Positions 15,868 through 23,709 are shown, numbered from the stretch's first letter. The stretch is DNA of 32,523 nt from Prochlorococcus sp. AG-436-K22 (GCA_003212555.1 QCPK01000014.1:1-32523); one strand, 5' to 3'. Notes: generated from the sequence alone by a model not told the origin. A program made the numbers and translations.

Positions 15868-16266
15868 CTAAGCAATCTTTTCTTCTTCCTCATTGATCAC
15901 TGCAATTAGTTCGGGACTGAAGGAAGATAATTCGGTGTCCTCATCTTCCTTCACTGGAACCTCAACTGATGGAGATTCAATTGCTCCAAATGATTGAACT
16001 GGTTGAACAATTTTTAATAGTTGATCATCAGATTCTTTTGCCTCAGTAGGTGTTACCTCTCCTGATTCTGAAGAAAAGGAATGCTTTATTAGAACTTCTA
16101 TTAGGGTCCTTGTAGATACGAAAAACATCTTACAAGTATCAAACAAGTTCTTGAGTTCTTCTTTGATGAACTTCTGGGAATCTTCTTTGACTAAGTAAGT
16201 CGTGATAGTCCATCCTGTTAGACCAATAAAGAATAGAGAAAAAGATACCTTGATCAGAGTGAACAT
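15868..16266 (-). CDS. 132-aa single-span membrane protein with acidic tail
   Basis: Residues 5-25 (IKVSFSLFFIGLTGWTITTYL) form one membrane span. A charged helical region follows, then an acidic, Ser/Thr/Pro-rich tail that ends in DTELSSFSPELIAVINEEEE. There is no Cys pair and no enzymatic motif. It is probably a membrane-anchored cytoplasmic protein of the picocyanobacterial lineage. It is convergent with the ECLQFGIC gene at 15622-15777, with a 90-nt space between them. Confidence 0.72.
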   Translation of the reverse strand: MFTLIKVSFSLFFIGLTGWTITTYLVKEDSQKFIKEELKNLFDTCKMFFVSTRTLIEVLIKHSFSSESGEVTPTEAKESDDQLLKIVQPVQSFGAIESPSVEVPVKEDEDTELSSFSPELIAVINEEEEKIA

Positions 16267-16590
16267 TATTAGGTAAATACATCACCCTATATATATCTAT
16301 TTATTTTAGACATTGCAAGGAAGAGTCTATTCCCTCGATATAGGATCTTTTCTTTTCAGCGTTCCCTCATTTTATAGCGGTCAAATATGAAAGTGTTTCC
16401 AGAGTTTTAGAAAAGTCGAAACCAGAGGATTCTTTTCTGCAGTGCAGTTCTTCTACAATTGATGTCTTTTTCGGTAAAAATTATAGTTTAAACACCAATA
16501 TCTTTTTCAGTGCTAGAAGGATTTAGCCACTGGGTATTTATTTGTCAGGCATTGTTTAAGTTAGTTCTTCCTTGAATTATCATAGATTTC
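16267..16590. other. Gap without a recognisable gene
   Basis: A 324-nt stretch between two minus-strand genes. It should contain the promoter of 15868-16266; TTATTTTAGACATT near 16300 is AT-rich, but no clear -10/-35 pair can be fixed. Two short phrases similar to each other (tctttttcggt near 16467 and tctttttcagt near 16502) are the only internal repeat noticed. Confidence 0.4.
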
Positions 16591-16752
16591 TTAAAACACT
16601 TGCCTTTTAGCAAACCTATTGCTCACTATCGGATCAACTTGCGCTCTGAAATAAGTTGGCCAAGATTTTGGCTGATGCTGATGCTGATGCTGATGCTGAT
16701 ATTGATATTGATAAGTCACATTAGCTGAAATGGCAAAAGATTTGAGAGCCAT
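16591..16752 (-). CDS. 53-aa hypothetical protein with expanded Gln/His/Tyr repeat
   Basis: The start at 16752 is chosen because AAAGGA precedes it at a good distance. The protein reads MALKSFAISANV, then a YQYQYQHQHQHQHQ tract, then PKSWPTYFRAQVDPIVSNRF and AKRQVF. The C-terminal part looks like a conserved domain (pattern SWxxYFxxQVDPxVSxRF); the tract comes from a hexanucleotide repeat and is probably variable. The His-rich tract could bind metal. An upstream in-frame Met at 16791 is less likely. Confidence 0.5.
   Translation of the reverse strand: MALKSFAISANVTYQYQYQHQHQHQHQPKSWPTYFRAQVDPIVSNRFAKRQVF
16671..16712. repeat. Hexanucleotide repeat, 7 units
   Basis: gctgat is repeated five times (16671-16700) and is followed by attgat twice (16701-16712). 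It lies in frame within 16591-16752, so gains or losses of a unit would lengthen or shorten the Gln-His/Gln-Tyr tract without breaking the gene. Confidence 0.9.
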
Positions 16753-16903
16753 CTTGGTCCTTTGAAAGTAACAACCCTGCTTTCTAGTCATGCAACTAGA
16801 GAGTGAGCAGAATCACTCGTCACCTACGCCGAGACTAGCCAATTCGTATGACTTAACATTATTTATTGTGGTGTCTGAAAGGCGGAGTTTCTTATAGCAT
16901 GAG

Positions 16904-16921
16904 TAGCGCATAGTAGCGCTA
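16904..16921. other. Perfect hairpin in an intergenic gap
   Basis: tagcgc (16904-16909) and gcgcta (16916-16921) pair around a 6-nt loop. The hairpin sits in the 285-nt space 16753-17037, which has no ORF of note and is somewhat more GC-rich than its surroundings, so a small RNA or an untranslated leader of the gene at 17038 is possible. Confidence 0.3.
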
Positions 16922-17037
16922 GGTCTCACTTATGTAACACTGCATATAGCGTTTATACCTATGCCAATTAATTAGGTAAAAAGTCGGATATGCGTCCCGT
17001 TTTGAGTAGGTAAGTTTAGTGCCCTCATAAAATATCC

Positions 17038-17208
17038 ATGACAGAACAAGATGTGGAAATGGCTATGGAAAGTTTATTTGTTGGAGCATCGAGAGTTAGA
17101 GCTGAGAAGTACGCAAGAAAACTTCCCAAGGGTGTTCACAGACAGCTCGGTCCCAGAGTGGCAGCGGAATTGTGGAATCAAAAGAAGCGGCAGCTTAAGG
17201 CATCTTAA
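17038..17208 (+). CDS. 56-aa basic hypothetical protein
   Basis: The ORF encodes MTEQDVEMAMESLFVGASRV, then RAEKYARKLPKGVHRQLGPR and VAAELWNQKKRQLKAS. The N-terminal helix is acidic and the rest basic and helical, which would suit an RNA- or protein-binding role. The composition and codon use are those of a real gene, but no family was recognised. A terminator candidate lies about 160 nt downstream (17370-17406). Confidence 0.65.
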   Translation: MTEQDVEMAMESLFVGASRVRAEKYARKLPKGVHRQLGPRVAAELWNQKKRQLKAS

Positions 17209-17215
17209 TTAGTTA

Positions 17216-17341
17216 ATGTCTAGGAACTTTATTGCTCTTTCATGGAGTCTAAAAGCATTGATTCTGTACTGCACTCTGAATGAGCCATGCTATGAACTGC
17301 TGTTGTGTGACCAATCATTGAGCTTGCGTATTGGTGGTTAA
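17216..17341 (+). CDS. Doubtful 41-aa ORF
   Basis: MSRNFIALSWSLKALILYCT, then LNEPCYELLLCDQ and SLSLRIGG. It follows 17038-17208 after 7 nt on the same strand. Three Cys and a hydrophobic start give it some protein character, but no ribosome site is visible. It could equally be 3' UTR. Confidence 0.28.
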   Translation: MSRNFIALSWSLKALILYCTLNEPCYELLLCDQSLSLRIGG

Positions 17342-17369
17342 GTTTGTAGGGCCTATGAGCTCTTTTGGC

Positions 17370-17406
17370 AAGGCTGTAATTGAATTCTAGGTCACAGCTT
17401 TTTTTT
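17370..17406 (+). terminator. Rho-independent terminator candidate
   Basis: gctgt (17373-17377) pairs with acagc (17394-17398), extended by one G-T and two A-T pairs, and is followed directly by eight T (17399-17406). It probably ends the transcript that starts with 17038-17208. The loop of 16 nt is rather large. Confidence 0.5.
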
Positions 17407-17704
17407 CTATCTTTGAAGTCGATTCAAAACTTTATTTACTTAGCCTTAAATAACACTTGGAAATTTCTCCAGTTCTAATTGTTATTTTTGGAAGAGTATA
17501 TTCCCTTTTAAGCCTATTAATAATACTCCAGTTTACTTCCCACTTAGGTTACAAAAGGAAAAATCGCCTAGCCCAATTCGTTAAGTGTAGAAACAAAATA
17601 TATCTTCTTCGTTATTCTTTCTTCCTTCCTTCAGAGGATAATTTTATCAACAACGTAATGGAAGTTTAACTTGTGCTATCAGAACATAACGTTCCTCCAA
17701 ATCA

Positions 17705-18724
17705 CTATTCAAGTGAGAATTTCTTTAAAGAATTAGTCATATCCTTTAAAGTTTTTTCAAAAGGTATAGGCTCCCAATCATAAAGTGACATGGTCTCTGA
17801 TATATCTGCTCCATAGCAACCTCTTTTAATCAAAGAGGCAGTTTTTTTCATGTTTTTATTGAATATTGCTAAAGAATTTACCACTTGATTTGGAATTAAA
17901 CTCTTAGGAGACTTCTTAAACCCAAGCTCTCTTAGAATCTTTGCTATTTCTAGTAATGGTATACCTTGTTGAGAAGTGGCAATTATTCTTTTTTGGTTGC
18001 TTCTTTGATTTTTTAATGATTGTACATGTAATTTTGCCACATCTCTGACATCAACAACTGTAAAGTAGATGTCTGGCAAGGCTGGAAATTTACCGGTAAT
18101 CATTTTTGTGATTAAACTTGCAGAAATTCCATCTATATCCTTACTAAGTAATGGTCCAAAGACCATCCCAGGGTGAATGGTAGTCATTTTAAATGATTCA
18201 TTAGATTGATTATTAATAAAATCCCAGGCTGCCTTTTCAGCTATGGTCTTGCTTTTTATATAAGCCCCAACATCTTGTGAGATATCAGTCCAATCAGTAT
18301 GATCGCAAGTTCTTTTTTTATGACCATAAGCCATTGCACCCATGGAAGAAGTTAGAACTACTTTTTTGATTTTAGATTTTTGTGCAGCTTTTAATGCTCT
18401 TAATGTTCCTTCTAATGCGGGGCGAATTAGTTGTTTTTCATCTTTTGGCTCCTCAATAAAACATGGAGAGGCAATATGAAGAAGATAATCACAATCTGAA
18501 GAAGCAGCATCCCAACCTTCATCATCTAGAAGATCCAGTTTGCAAAATTCAAGTTTTTCATTTTCAACTTCAGCACCTAAAGATTTCCTTACTTCATCTT
18601 CTCGTTTCAGATTTCTGAGAGATCCTTTTACCTTGTATCCCTTTTCTATTAATTCTGAAATGCAATGCAGAGCTATATATCCGGATGCACCAGTTACTAA
18701 AACTTTTTCTTGATTGATTTTCAT
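17705..18724 (-). CDS. Dihydroflavonol-4-reductase-like extended SDR
   Basis: A 339-residue NAD(P)-dependent oxidoreductase. The Rossmann loop is VTGASGYIALH (10-20), a variant of TGxxGxxG in which the last Gly is replaced by Ala. LLHIASP (81-87) follows the beta4 pattern of DFR-like enzymes. The catalytic triad is S126 (LTSSMGAMAYG) with Y155 and K159 in AYIKSKTIAEKAAWDF. A further conserved block is IHPGMVFGP. The family reduces ketones or aldehydes such as dihydroflavonols and methylglyoxal; the bacterial substrate cannot be told. It stands alone among small ORFs. Confidence 0.88.
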   Translation of the reverse strand: MKINQEKVLVTGASGYIALHCISELIEKGYKVKGSLRNLKREDEVRKSLGAEVENEKLEFCKLDLLDDEGWDAASSDCDYLLHIASPCFIEEPKDEKQLIRPALEGTLRALKAAQKSKIKKVVLTSSMGAMAYGHKKRTCDHTDWTDISQDVGAYIKSKTIAEKAAWDFINNQSNESFKMTTIHPGMVFGPLLSKDIDGISASLITKMITGKFPALPDIYFTVVDVRDVAKLHVQSLKNQRSNQKRIIATSQQGIPLLEIAKILRELGFKKSPKSLIPNQVVNSLAIFNKNMKKTASLIKRGCYGADISETMSLYDWEPIPFEKTLKDMTNSLKKFSLE

Positions 18725-18800
18725 TCCGTTATCGTATCAATAAAAAAAAGACACCCCGATCTTTTAATGAACTTCGCCGAAAACTGGGAAGAGTTTTGTT

Positions 18801-18941
18801 GTGATTACTTTCTTAGGGTTTGGAGAAGCTCTAATCATTAGAGAAATAGCTCTAAACCTAATTGCCTTTTGAGTGTTTATGGGAGCAATTGGATACATTG
18901 CCTTTACTGAGGAAATGGTTGAAATGCTTGGTATGAAATAG
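18801..18941 (+). pseudogene. Broken small membrane-protein ORF
   Basis: One frame from GTG at 18801 reads VITFLGFGEALIIREIALNL, then IAF, an in-frame TGA, and VFMGAIGYIAFTEEMVEMLG with MK before the stop. A start in another frame at 18767 reads MNFAENWEEFCCDYFLRVW. Together these look like one small membrane protein broken by a frameshift and a nonsense change. No family was recognised. Confidence 0.3.
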
Positions 18942-19054
18942 TGCCCTGAATCAGAGGAATTTTCAAGTGATTGATCTTCACCATATTGGTTTAATGCCAG
19001 CCATTCCTCCCTTGATCGGCTAGAAAAGGAATAGTTTTTGCTTGAGAGAATAAG

Positions 19055-19240
19055 ATGTCAGAAGAAAAAGATCAAAAAGGCTTTCTCAAAAAATTTGGCA
19101 AGTTGGCCCCAATTATTGCTGGAGCCTGGATCGTTTTGAACATTGTTCTCCCTATAGCTCTATTGCGTATTCCTGCTGTTCAGAAATTCTTAGTAGCAAT
19201 AGGAGATAAGCTTCCTTTTGACATTCCAGGCATTGGATAG
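19055..19240 (+). CDS. 61-aa small membrane protein
   Basis: A charged start (MSEEKDQKGFLKKFGKLA) is followed by one long hydrophobic stretch (PIIAGAWIVLNIVLPIALL), an amphipathic segment (RIPAVQKFLVAIGDKLPFDI) and the end PGIG. The shape is a single-pass membrane protein with a cytoplasmic N-terminus. It looks like a lineage-specific picocyanobacterial gene. Nothing points to a partner or function. Confidence 0.7.
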   Translation: MSEEKDQKGFLKKFGKLAPIIAGAWIVLNIVLPIALLRIPAVQKFLVAIGDKLPFDIPGIG

Positions 19241-19409
19241 AAATAAGCACAGAACTTATTTGCTTTCCCTTGCTTCGTATCGCAGTACTGCTTCCAAATG
19301 CTGGACTTAGTCAATAAGTCTCTCTCTGACTGTAATTTAGACGAACCCAACAAAACTATAACTTATTTAAAATGCAATTTGCTAAGCTAGAAGGGTTCAA
19401 AGTAGAAAA

Positions 19410-20072
19410 ATGAAAGCAAAAGAAAAATTCATATCATCTATAAAAGACTTATATGGGAAATTTAATTCAAAAGATAAAATTTTATCTTCTGCAAAAGAGT
19501 TATATAAAAGATTTAGATCTTTGAGTAAGTCTAAACAGATTGGCATAGTATTTATTGCAATTATAATATTATTTTATTTTGGAAAGTCTAGTGGTAATCA
19601 ATCACCAAACTTTAAAAATCGTACTTCTTCTGAACCAGCTAGCTCATCAAATATCAATCAAAGAGTGGCTGATTCAAGACTTGCTCTAAGCTCAAAATTG
19701 ATAAATTTACCCTATAACATAGGCGGTATAACAATTACAAATATGAGTGCTTATAGATATATTTATAGTAGCGATATGCCTGGTGAGAAAAAACGAATAA
19801 CATGGCGCGTAGATCTAGAAAATAATACAAATTCAGAGATTCAGACGGTAATTAATATATGTGATTCTAACGCAACTGCAGTTGGTAACCTTCGCTTAAA
19901 ACAAGCTTACTTAGCGGATTGCAGTGGGATAGAACTTAGAATGCTTCCTAATAGTATTTCAACAAAGAATGACTTTGCAAAGTCTTATTCATGGTATTAT
20001 CCTGGCGATCCTTTGAGAATATGTATCCAAGGTAAAGGTTGTTATGTAGCAAATACTTTTGAGAGAGATTAG
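19410..20072 (+). CDS. 220-aa single-span protein with extracytoplasmic domain
   Basis: The basic N-terminal 42 residues contain two similar helices (SSIKDLYGKF and SSAKELYKRF). One membrane span follows (IGIVFIAIIILFYFG, about 44-58), then a Ser/Asn-rich linker and a soluble domain. The latter has the beta-sandwich-like run ITWRVDLENNTNSEIQTVIN and four Cys (in NICDS, YLADCSG and RICIQGKGCY) that could form two disulfides outside the cytoplasm. No family was recognised. The codon use is AT-rich like the island genes, so a transferred origin is possible. Confidence 0.75.
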   Translation: MKAKEKFISSIKDLYGKFNSKDKILSSAKELYKRFRSLSKSKQIGIVFIAIIILFYFGKSSGNQSPNFKNRTSSEPASSSNINQRVADSRLALSSKLINLPYNIGGITITNMSAYRYIYSSDMPGEKKRITWRVDLENNTNSEIQTVINICDSNATAVGNLRLKQAYLADCSGIELRMLPNSISTKNDFAKSYSWYYPGDPLRICIQGKGCYVANTFERD

Positions 20073-20722
20073 ATAATAGTAATCCTACAAAAAATAATTA
20101 CTAATACCAGACAGCTATTACTAGCATGACTTAATTTATTATTTTAATCGAATAACTAAGTAATAAGCCATTTACCCAAAGCTAAGAAAATATTCCCAAT
20201 AAAATGCATTGTTTTCACCATTGCTTCTAAATGCGACTTCCCTCTCCATTTCTTCTATTATTAGGAATAGCTAGAAAGGTATACCAAATCGACTAAGCAA
20301 TTTAAGAATGTTTGATGTTCTTTCCGATTTTCCTTGGATAGATAAGTTGCATTTACAGTACCTATGCGAGTTTTGAAACTTATTGGCAATTACTTATGTG
20401 AGTCGTTACCTTTTAAGAAATTACCCCCACTTGTCTAAACTATTATTAAAGAGGTATATGAAGCAGCTCTTGAAGCATCAAAGAATGGTGAACTTTGGGG
20501 TATAAGCAGAGCTCAAAAGTAATTACATTTGGCTAGCCATTGTTGCCTAGATTAGGACCTAGAGAAAAATTGTACTTGGAATACTTCTTCATTGCAAATG
20601 CTAATGAGATTCCTTGGCAGCATGATTTTTTATTTTAATTAATACTTATGGCTTAGGAACAAATGCAGATGCTAAGCATGTAATTACTGAATAAACTGTT
20701 ATTAGTTAGAAGAGGAAGCTTT
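20073..20722. other. Gap with gene debris
   Basis: A 650-nt stretch with no intact gene. The only protein-like piece is a 27-codon plus frame at 20439-20522, which reads TIIKEVYEAALEASKNGELW and ends GISRAQK. It resembles the end of the ORF at 21725-21907 (LEASKNGGLWFS), which hints at a shared small domain now broken here. No terminator with a T-run was found. Confidence 0.4.
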
Positions 20723-20875
20723 ATGGACAACACCTTTGATAAAAACAAGGATAAAAAGGAAAGGGAAGCTATCGATGAATATTTTGAATGCACGTCTTTC
20801 TGTTCAATTGACGAGAGCTTGAGTGATTGCCAAACAATCTGCATGGAAAGATTTCTTCAAGGAAATTATTTCTAA
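20723..20875 (+). CDS. 50-aa four-Cys small protein
   Basis: After AGAAGAGGAAG the ATG at 20723 opens a 50-codon ORF with a charged start (MDNTFDKNKDKKEREAIDEY). Then comes a Cys module, FECTSFCSIDESLSDCQTIC, whose two CxxxC pairs are eight residues apart. A twin CxxxC hairpin is typical of small disulfide or metal-binding proteins. It is transcribed towards the large hairpin at 20905-20962, only 29 nt downstream. Confidence 0.6.
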   Translation: MDNTFDKNKDKKEREAIDEYFECTSFCSIDESLSDCQTICMERFLQGNYF

Positions 20876-20904
20876 GGCTGATAAAATTTCAGTTTTTTTT
20901 ATTA

Positions 20905-20962
20905 GACCACTAACGACCTACAAAAGGGCTTGAGAAAGGCCTTTTGTAGGTCGTTAGTGGTC
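20905..20962. other. 58-nt near-perfect hairpin
   Basis: Arms of 23 bp pair perfectly (20905-20927 with 20940-20962). After one G-G mismatch, three more pairs (ctt/aag) close a GAGA tetraloop at 20932-20935. It lies between the convergent genes 20723-20875 and 20995-21243, so a bidirectional terminator is possible, but no T-run follows on either strand. The stem is far longer than a normal terminator needs. Confidence 0.9.
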
Positions 20963-20994
20963 CACATCACTCAGGACTAGAAAGCGTTATACCT

Positions 20995-21243
20995 TCACTT
21001 TTTTTCACCTGGGGCCAATGCTTTGAGTTCTTCCTGAAGTTCATGCTCACGTTCATCGAGGATTTTTATACGTGATTGATAGTTGGCCTCAAGACGCTTG
21101 CGTGATTCAACCAAGTTGTCGAGTTCTTCTTGATTTTGCCTCTGCTTAAGCTCCTCTAGTTGACTATCAGAGACAACATAAACAGTCCTATGAGGAGTTA
21201 GGAAAGAATCAGAAAAGAAGGTGTCAAATAGTGATGTATACAT
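20995..21243 (-). CDS. 82-aa coiled-coil protein
   Basis: The N-terminus MYTSLFDTFFSDSFLTPHRT is followed by VYVVSDSQLEELKQRQNQEE and then a long, highly charged helix rich in Glu, Leu, Arg and Lys with heptad character (residues about 28-76). There is no membrane span and no Cys. It looks like a small coiled-coil scaffold or assembly factor; no family was recognised. Its 3' end is 32 nt from the hairpin at 20905-20962. Confidence 0.68.
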   Translation of the reverse strand: MYTSLFDTFFSDSFLTPHRTVYVVSDSQLEELKQRQNQEELDNLVESRKRLEANYQSRIKILDEREHELQEELKALAPGEKK

Positions 21244-21411
21244 GGTGTAGTTCCTTTTTTAAGTACATAACTACTTTGCACTTATTTGTTTGAATTTAGA
21301 AGGATGTAAACCGAAGTTTCTTATACGGTCTCTACCAATCGGATCGGTTGCTACTACTATAATGTTGGGTTTGCCGACAATTAAAGTATAAGCACCTAGC
21401 AGAAGTACTGT

Positions 21412-21680
21412 TTATGCAGACCACCGGCATTGGTCGGCATAACGTTGATAGATTTGGGCAAATCTCTTTGCGACAAGTTCCTTTTGAATATTCAGGTGAC
21501 CTTTAGATAGCTCCCTAAATGCTCGCCCGCTAATAATTTATTGAGATAATTTCTAGCTGCTTTTGCTCGGATAGGATCAGCTTGAGAACCATGTAGTTCA
21601 GGTGTGTCGATGCAAGCTAATCGTATTTTTTCACCTTTTTTGCTTATGCATTTAATTAGCCTGGATATAACTACTCAAAG
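21412..21680 (-). pseudogene. Broken staphylococcal-nuclease-like (SNase) gene
   Basis: One minus frame reads ISKKGEKIRLACIDTPELHG, then SQADPIRAKAARNYLNKLLA. This matches the SNase pattern RLxxIDxPE followed by a helix with AKxYLxxLL. It ends at a TGA near 21495. A second frame resumes with ELVAKRFAQIYQRYADQCRW, the usual place of the NxxLVxxGxAxxYxxY element, and stops at 21412-21414. The N-terminal DGDT strand and the central R..GR segment are missing. The gene is therefore dead by deletion and frameshift. Confidence 0.62.
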
Positions 21681-21724
21681 TATTTAATCACTGTGCTTCT
21701 GACATCAAGTCTGTGAGCAGAGCC

Positions 21725-21907
21725 TTATGAGAACCACAATCCACCATTCTTACTTGCTTCTAAAAAGTTCTTCCTTTGCTCTTGATGTCTCTCAACAAGT
21801 TCTTTGGATTTTGCTAAATCAGTTGTATCATTCTTGATAGATTCAACTTTCTGAGGCCATAGAATTGCAATCCATGATCTTGTCCTTGCTCTAGCGTATG
21901 CAACCAT
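21725..21907 (-). CDS. 60-aa hypothetical ORF
   Basis: The ORF reads MVAYARARTRSWIAILWPQK, then a charged helix, and ends FLEASKNGGLWFS. It lies just upstream of the SNase remnant on the same strand. The ending is similar to a fragment at 20439-20522. Protein-like composition favours a real or recently dead gene, but there is no recognised family. Confidence 0.42.
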   Translation of the reverse strand: MVAYARARTRSWIAILWPQKVESIKNDTTDLAKSKELVERHQEQRKNFLEASKNGGLWFS

Positions 21908-22235
21908 GTCTCAGCAGAGAGATTGATTAGTAGGTAGGCAGCTATTTAACAGATACCTAATTTCCTTATAGCTTTGAATTAGAAACCAGCAATCAGTGAA
22001 GTCTTGAGATGAACACGCTGCAGTGGGAGGAATTTATGAAGGGAGAGTAATGCCAGTGTTTGATAACCAATAAGCTTGACCTTTAGTAGAGAAAAGAGAA
22101 AATCTATCAGTAAAAAAAGATATTAATTAGTTTTATGGTGCTCACTGCCTAGCAGTATAAATACCTGAGTGATCTTCCTCATTCATTCCTTGAGTAAAAG
22201 AATTAGAAAGAAAGAAGGCTATAGAAGTTTTAATC
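21908..22235. other. Gap upstream of the second ECLQFGIC gene
   Basis: A 328-nt stretch. A short plus frame from 22010 reads MNTLQWEEFMKGE and stops, which may be a truncated gene. The part after 22130 probably holds the promoter of 22236-22403; TATAAAT at 22157-22163 would fit a -10 element with a leader of about 70 nt. Confidence 0.35.
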
Positions 22236-22403
22236 ATGTCAAACCGTCTAGTTCAAAGCTTCAAGGAATCACTTCACCTAACTAATCTACTTTCTAGTAA
22301 CAAACCAAAATATGATGATGATGTAACTGAGTGTCTTCAATTTGGTATTTGCTCAGTACGTCCTAAACCCTTAAAAGAAATTCCTTATTATTATCATTTC
22401 TAA
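22236..22403 (+). CDS. 55-aa small protein with ECLQFGIC motif, copy 2
   Basis: The ORF encodes MSNRLVQSFKESLHLTNLLS, a charged linker (NKPKYDDDVT) and the motif ECLQFGICSVRPKP before a Tyr-rich end. It shares the motif and overall layout with 15622-15777, while the rest differs, so the two are old paralogues under constraint around the two Cys. It is 40 nt from the 3' end of znuB, on the opposite strand. No function is known. Confidence 0.65.
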   Translation: MSNRLVQSFKESLHLTNLLSSNKPKYDDDVTECLQFGICSVRPKPLKEIPYYYHF

Positions 22404-22443
22404 TTAAGCTATGCACACACCACCTATGTTTCTTGAGATCATT

Positions 22444-23238
22444 TCAGACAGAGGAACGTTCTGCTGGTATCAGTGCTAAGGAAGCAACACAGAGAATACT
22501 TATAAGAGGACCTGGTGCCAAATTAAAAAGAATTGCAAGAGAAAAACCTAAAACGGATATTACAACCCCAAATATTGAAGATCGAATCATAGCAACCCGT
22601 AAGCTTGAGGCTTGAACTAATCCCATCAAAGCTGGAGTCGAAAGTAGAGCAATTACAAGGATGACCCCAACTGCAGCCATTGAACTTACAATGACAAGAG
22701 CAGTTGTAACGCCAAGAGCTAAGTTTAAAGAAGACACATTTATGCCATTGGCATCAGCACCTTCTGGATCTAATCCAACATAAATAAGCTTGTCGTAACC
22801 AAAAATCATCAAACAAACAAACATTAAGAATGAAATCAAGGTTCTTAATAGATCTCCCCAATTTGCAGTCAATAGATCACCAAACAAAACAGCTTCTAAA
22901 TCAATTCTGATGCCAAGTAAATGTATGAGGATGATACCAAGCCCAAGTGATCCAGCAAGAATTGTATTCATAACTGCGGCATAGTTTTCGCTTCTTTTAT
23001 TAGTCAGTTTTTCGGCAAGAAGTGCTCCCAATAAACCACTGATAACTCCTCCAATAGAAGCATCTAAACCAAGAGCTACTGCCAACGCTAATCCGGGTAA
23101 AACACAATGAGAAATTAGATTGACCTGTAATAGTCGTTTATGCGTAATTAATACAGTACCCATAGCTGGGCACAGTGCTCCTGAAAAGCAAGTTATAAAT
23201 AGGGGAATTATCCACCAATTTGTATTTATAAAAGACAT
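22444..23238 (-). CDS. znuB: Zinc ABC transporter permease
   Basis: A 264-residue membrane protein with about eight hydrophobic segments, typical of ABC-3 family permeases. The conserved pieces are GTVLITHKRLLQVNLISHCV near the start, GLDPEGADANGI in the cytoplasmic loop that contacts the ATPase, and VGVILVIALLSTPA. With ZnuC and ZnuA it forms the inner-membrane zinc importer. Its partner znuC is also on the minus strand, but the fur-family gene lies between them on the plus strand, so znuB is either reached by read-through antisense to that gene or has its own promoter inside it. Confidence 0.92.
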   Translation of the reverse strand: MSFINTNWWIIPLFITCFSGALCPAMGTVLITHKRLLQVNLISHCVLPGLALAVALGLDASIGGVISGLLGALLAEKLTNKRSENYAAVMNTILAGSLGLGIILIHLLGIRIDLEAVLFGDLLTANWGDLLRTLISFLMFVCLMIFGYDKLIYVGLDPEGADANGINVSSLNLALGVTTALVIVSSMAAVGVILVIALLSTPALMGLVQASSLRVAMIRSSIFGVVISVLGFSLAILFNLAPGPLISILCVASLALIPAERSSV

Positions 23239-23249
23239 TAAGCAAATGA

Positions 23250-23693
23250 TTGAGTATGGTCAATAAAAAAGATCCACTGAAGATCTTGCAAATGAGTAGA
23301 AGAAGAACCGAAATTACTGATCGCCAAAAGCAACTGCTTGAGGAACTCAAAAAATGTGATGATGAATTGACTGGCCAAGAGTTGCATAGACAATTGCATC
23401 AGGGTGAGAAAATCATGGGGTTGGCGACGGTATATAGGAACTTACAAGTACTTGTAAAGCAAGGATTGGTTCGCTCTAGGCATCTTCCAACTGGTGAAGT
23501 TCTTTATACTCCAGTTGAAAGAGATATCCATCATTTAACTTGTGTTGACTGTGGAGAGACAACACGTTTGGATGGATGTCCTGTAAAAACAGTGAGCATT
23601 CCTAAGAAATCCTCTGTGAAATTCGAGTTGTTGTTTCATACTCTTGAGTTCTTTGGCCTTTGCCAAAATTGCCTTGAGCAACAAGAGTCTTGA
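23250..23693 (+). CDS. zur: Fur-family regulator, probably Zur
   Basis: A 147-residue Fur-family protein. The winged helix has LTGQELHRQL and MGLATVYRNLQVLVKQGLV (56-74). The hinge GEVLYTPVERDIHHLTCVDCG brings H94, H95, C98 and C101, and CQNC (138-141) completes a two-pair Cys site. Its position among znu genes and the Zur-like boxes nearby make zinc sensing the likely role (inference). The frame starts at 23250, 11 nt from divergent znuB; Met15 at 23292 (MSRRRTEITDRQ) is an equally good start and would leave 53 nt for promoters. Confidence 0.88.
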   Translation: MSMVNKKDPLKILQMSRRRTEITDRQKQLLEELKKCDDELTGQELHRQLHQGEKIMGLATVYRNLQVLVKQGLVRSRHLPTGEVLYTPVERDIHHLTCVDCGETTRLDGCPVKTVSIPKKSSVKFELLFHTLEFFGLCQNCLEQQES

Positions 23694-23709
23694 CGGAATT
23701 TGAATAATA

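Noticed and set aside
17457-17669. Plus-strand 70-codon ORF with a hydrophobic start
   Set aside because: It needs a TTG start, directly follows a terminator candidate, and its second half has random-looking composition.
20439-20522. 27-codon plus frame ending GISRAQK as a gene
   Set aside because: No start codon and no ribosome-binding site; noted only as gene debris in the gap.
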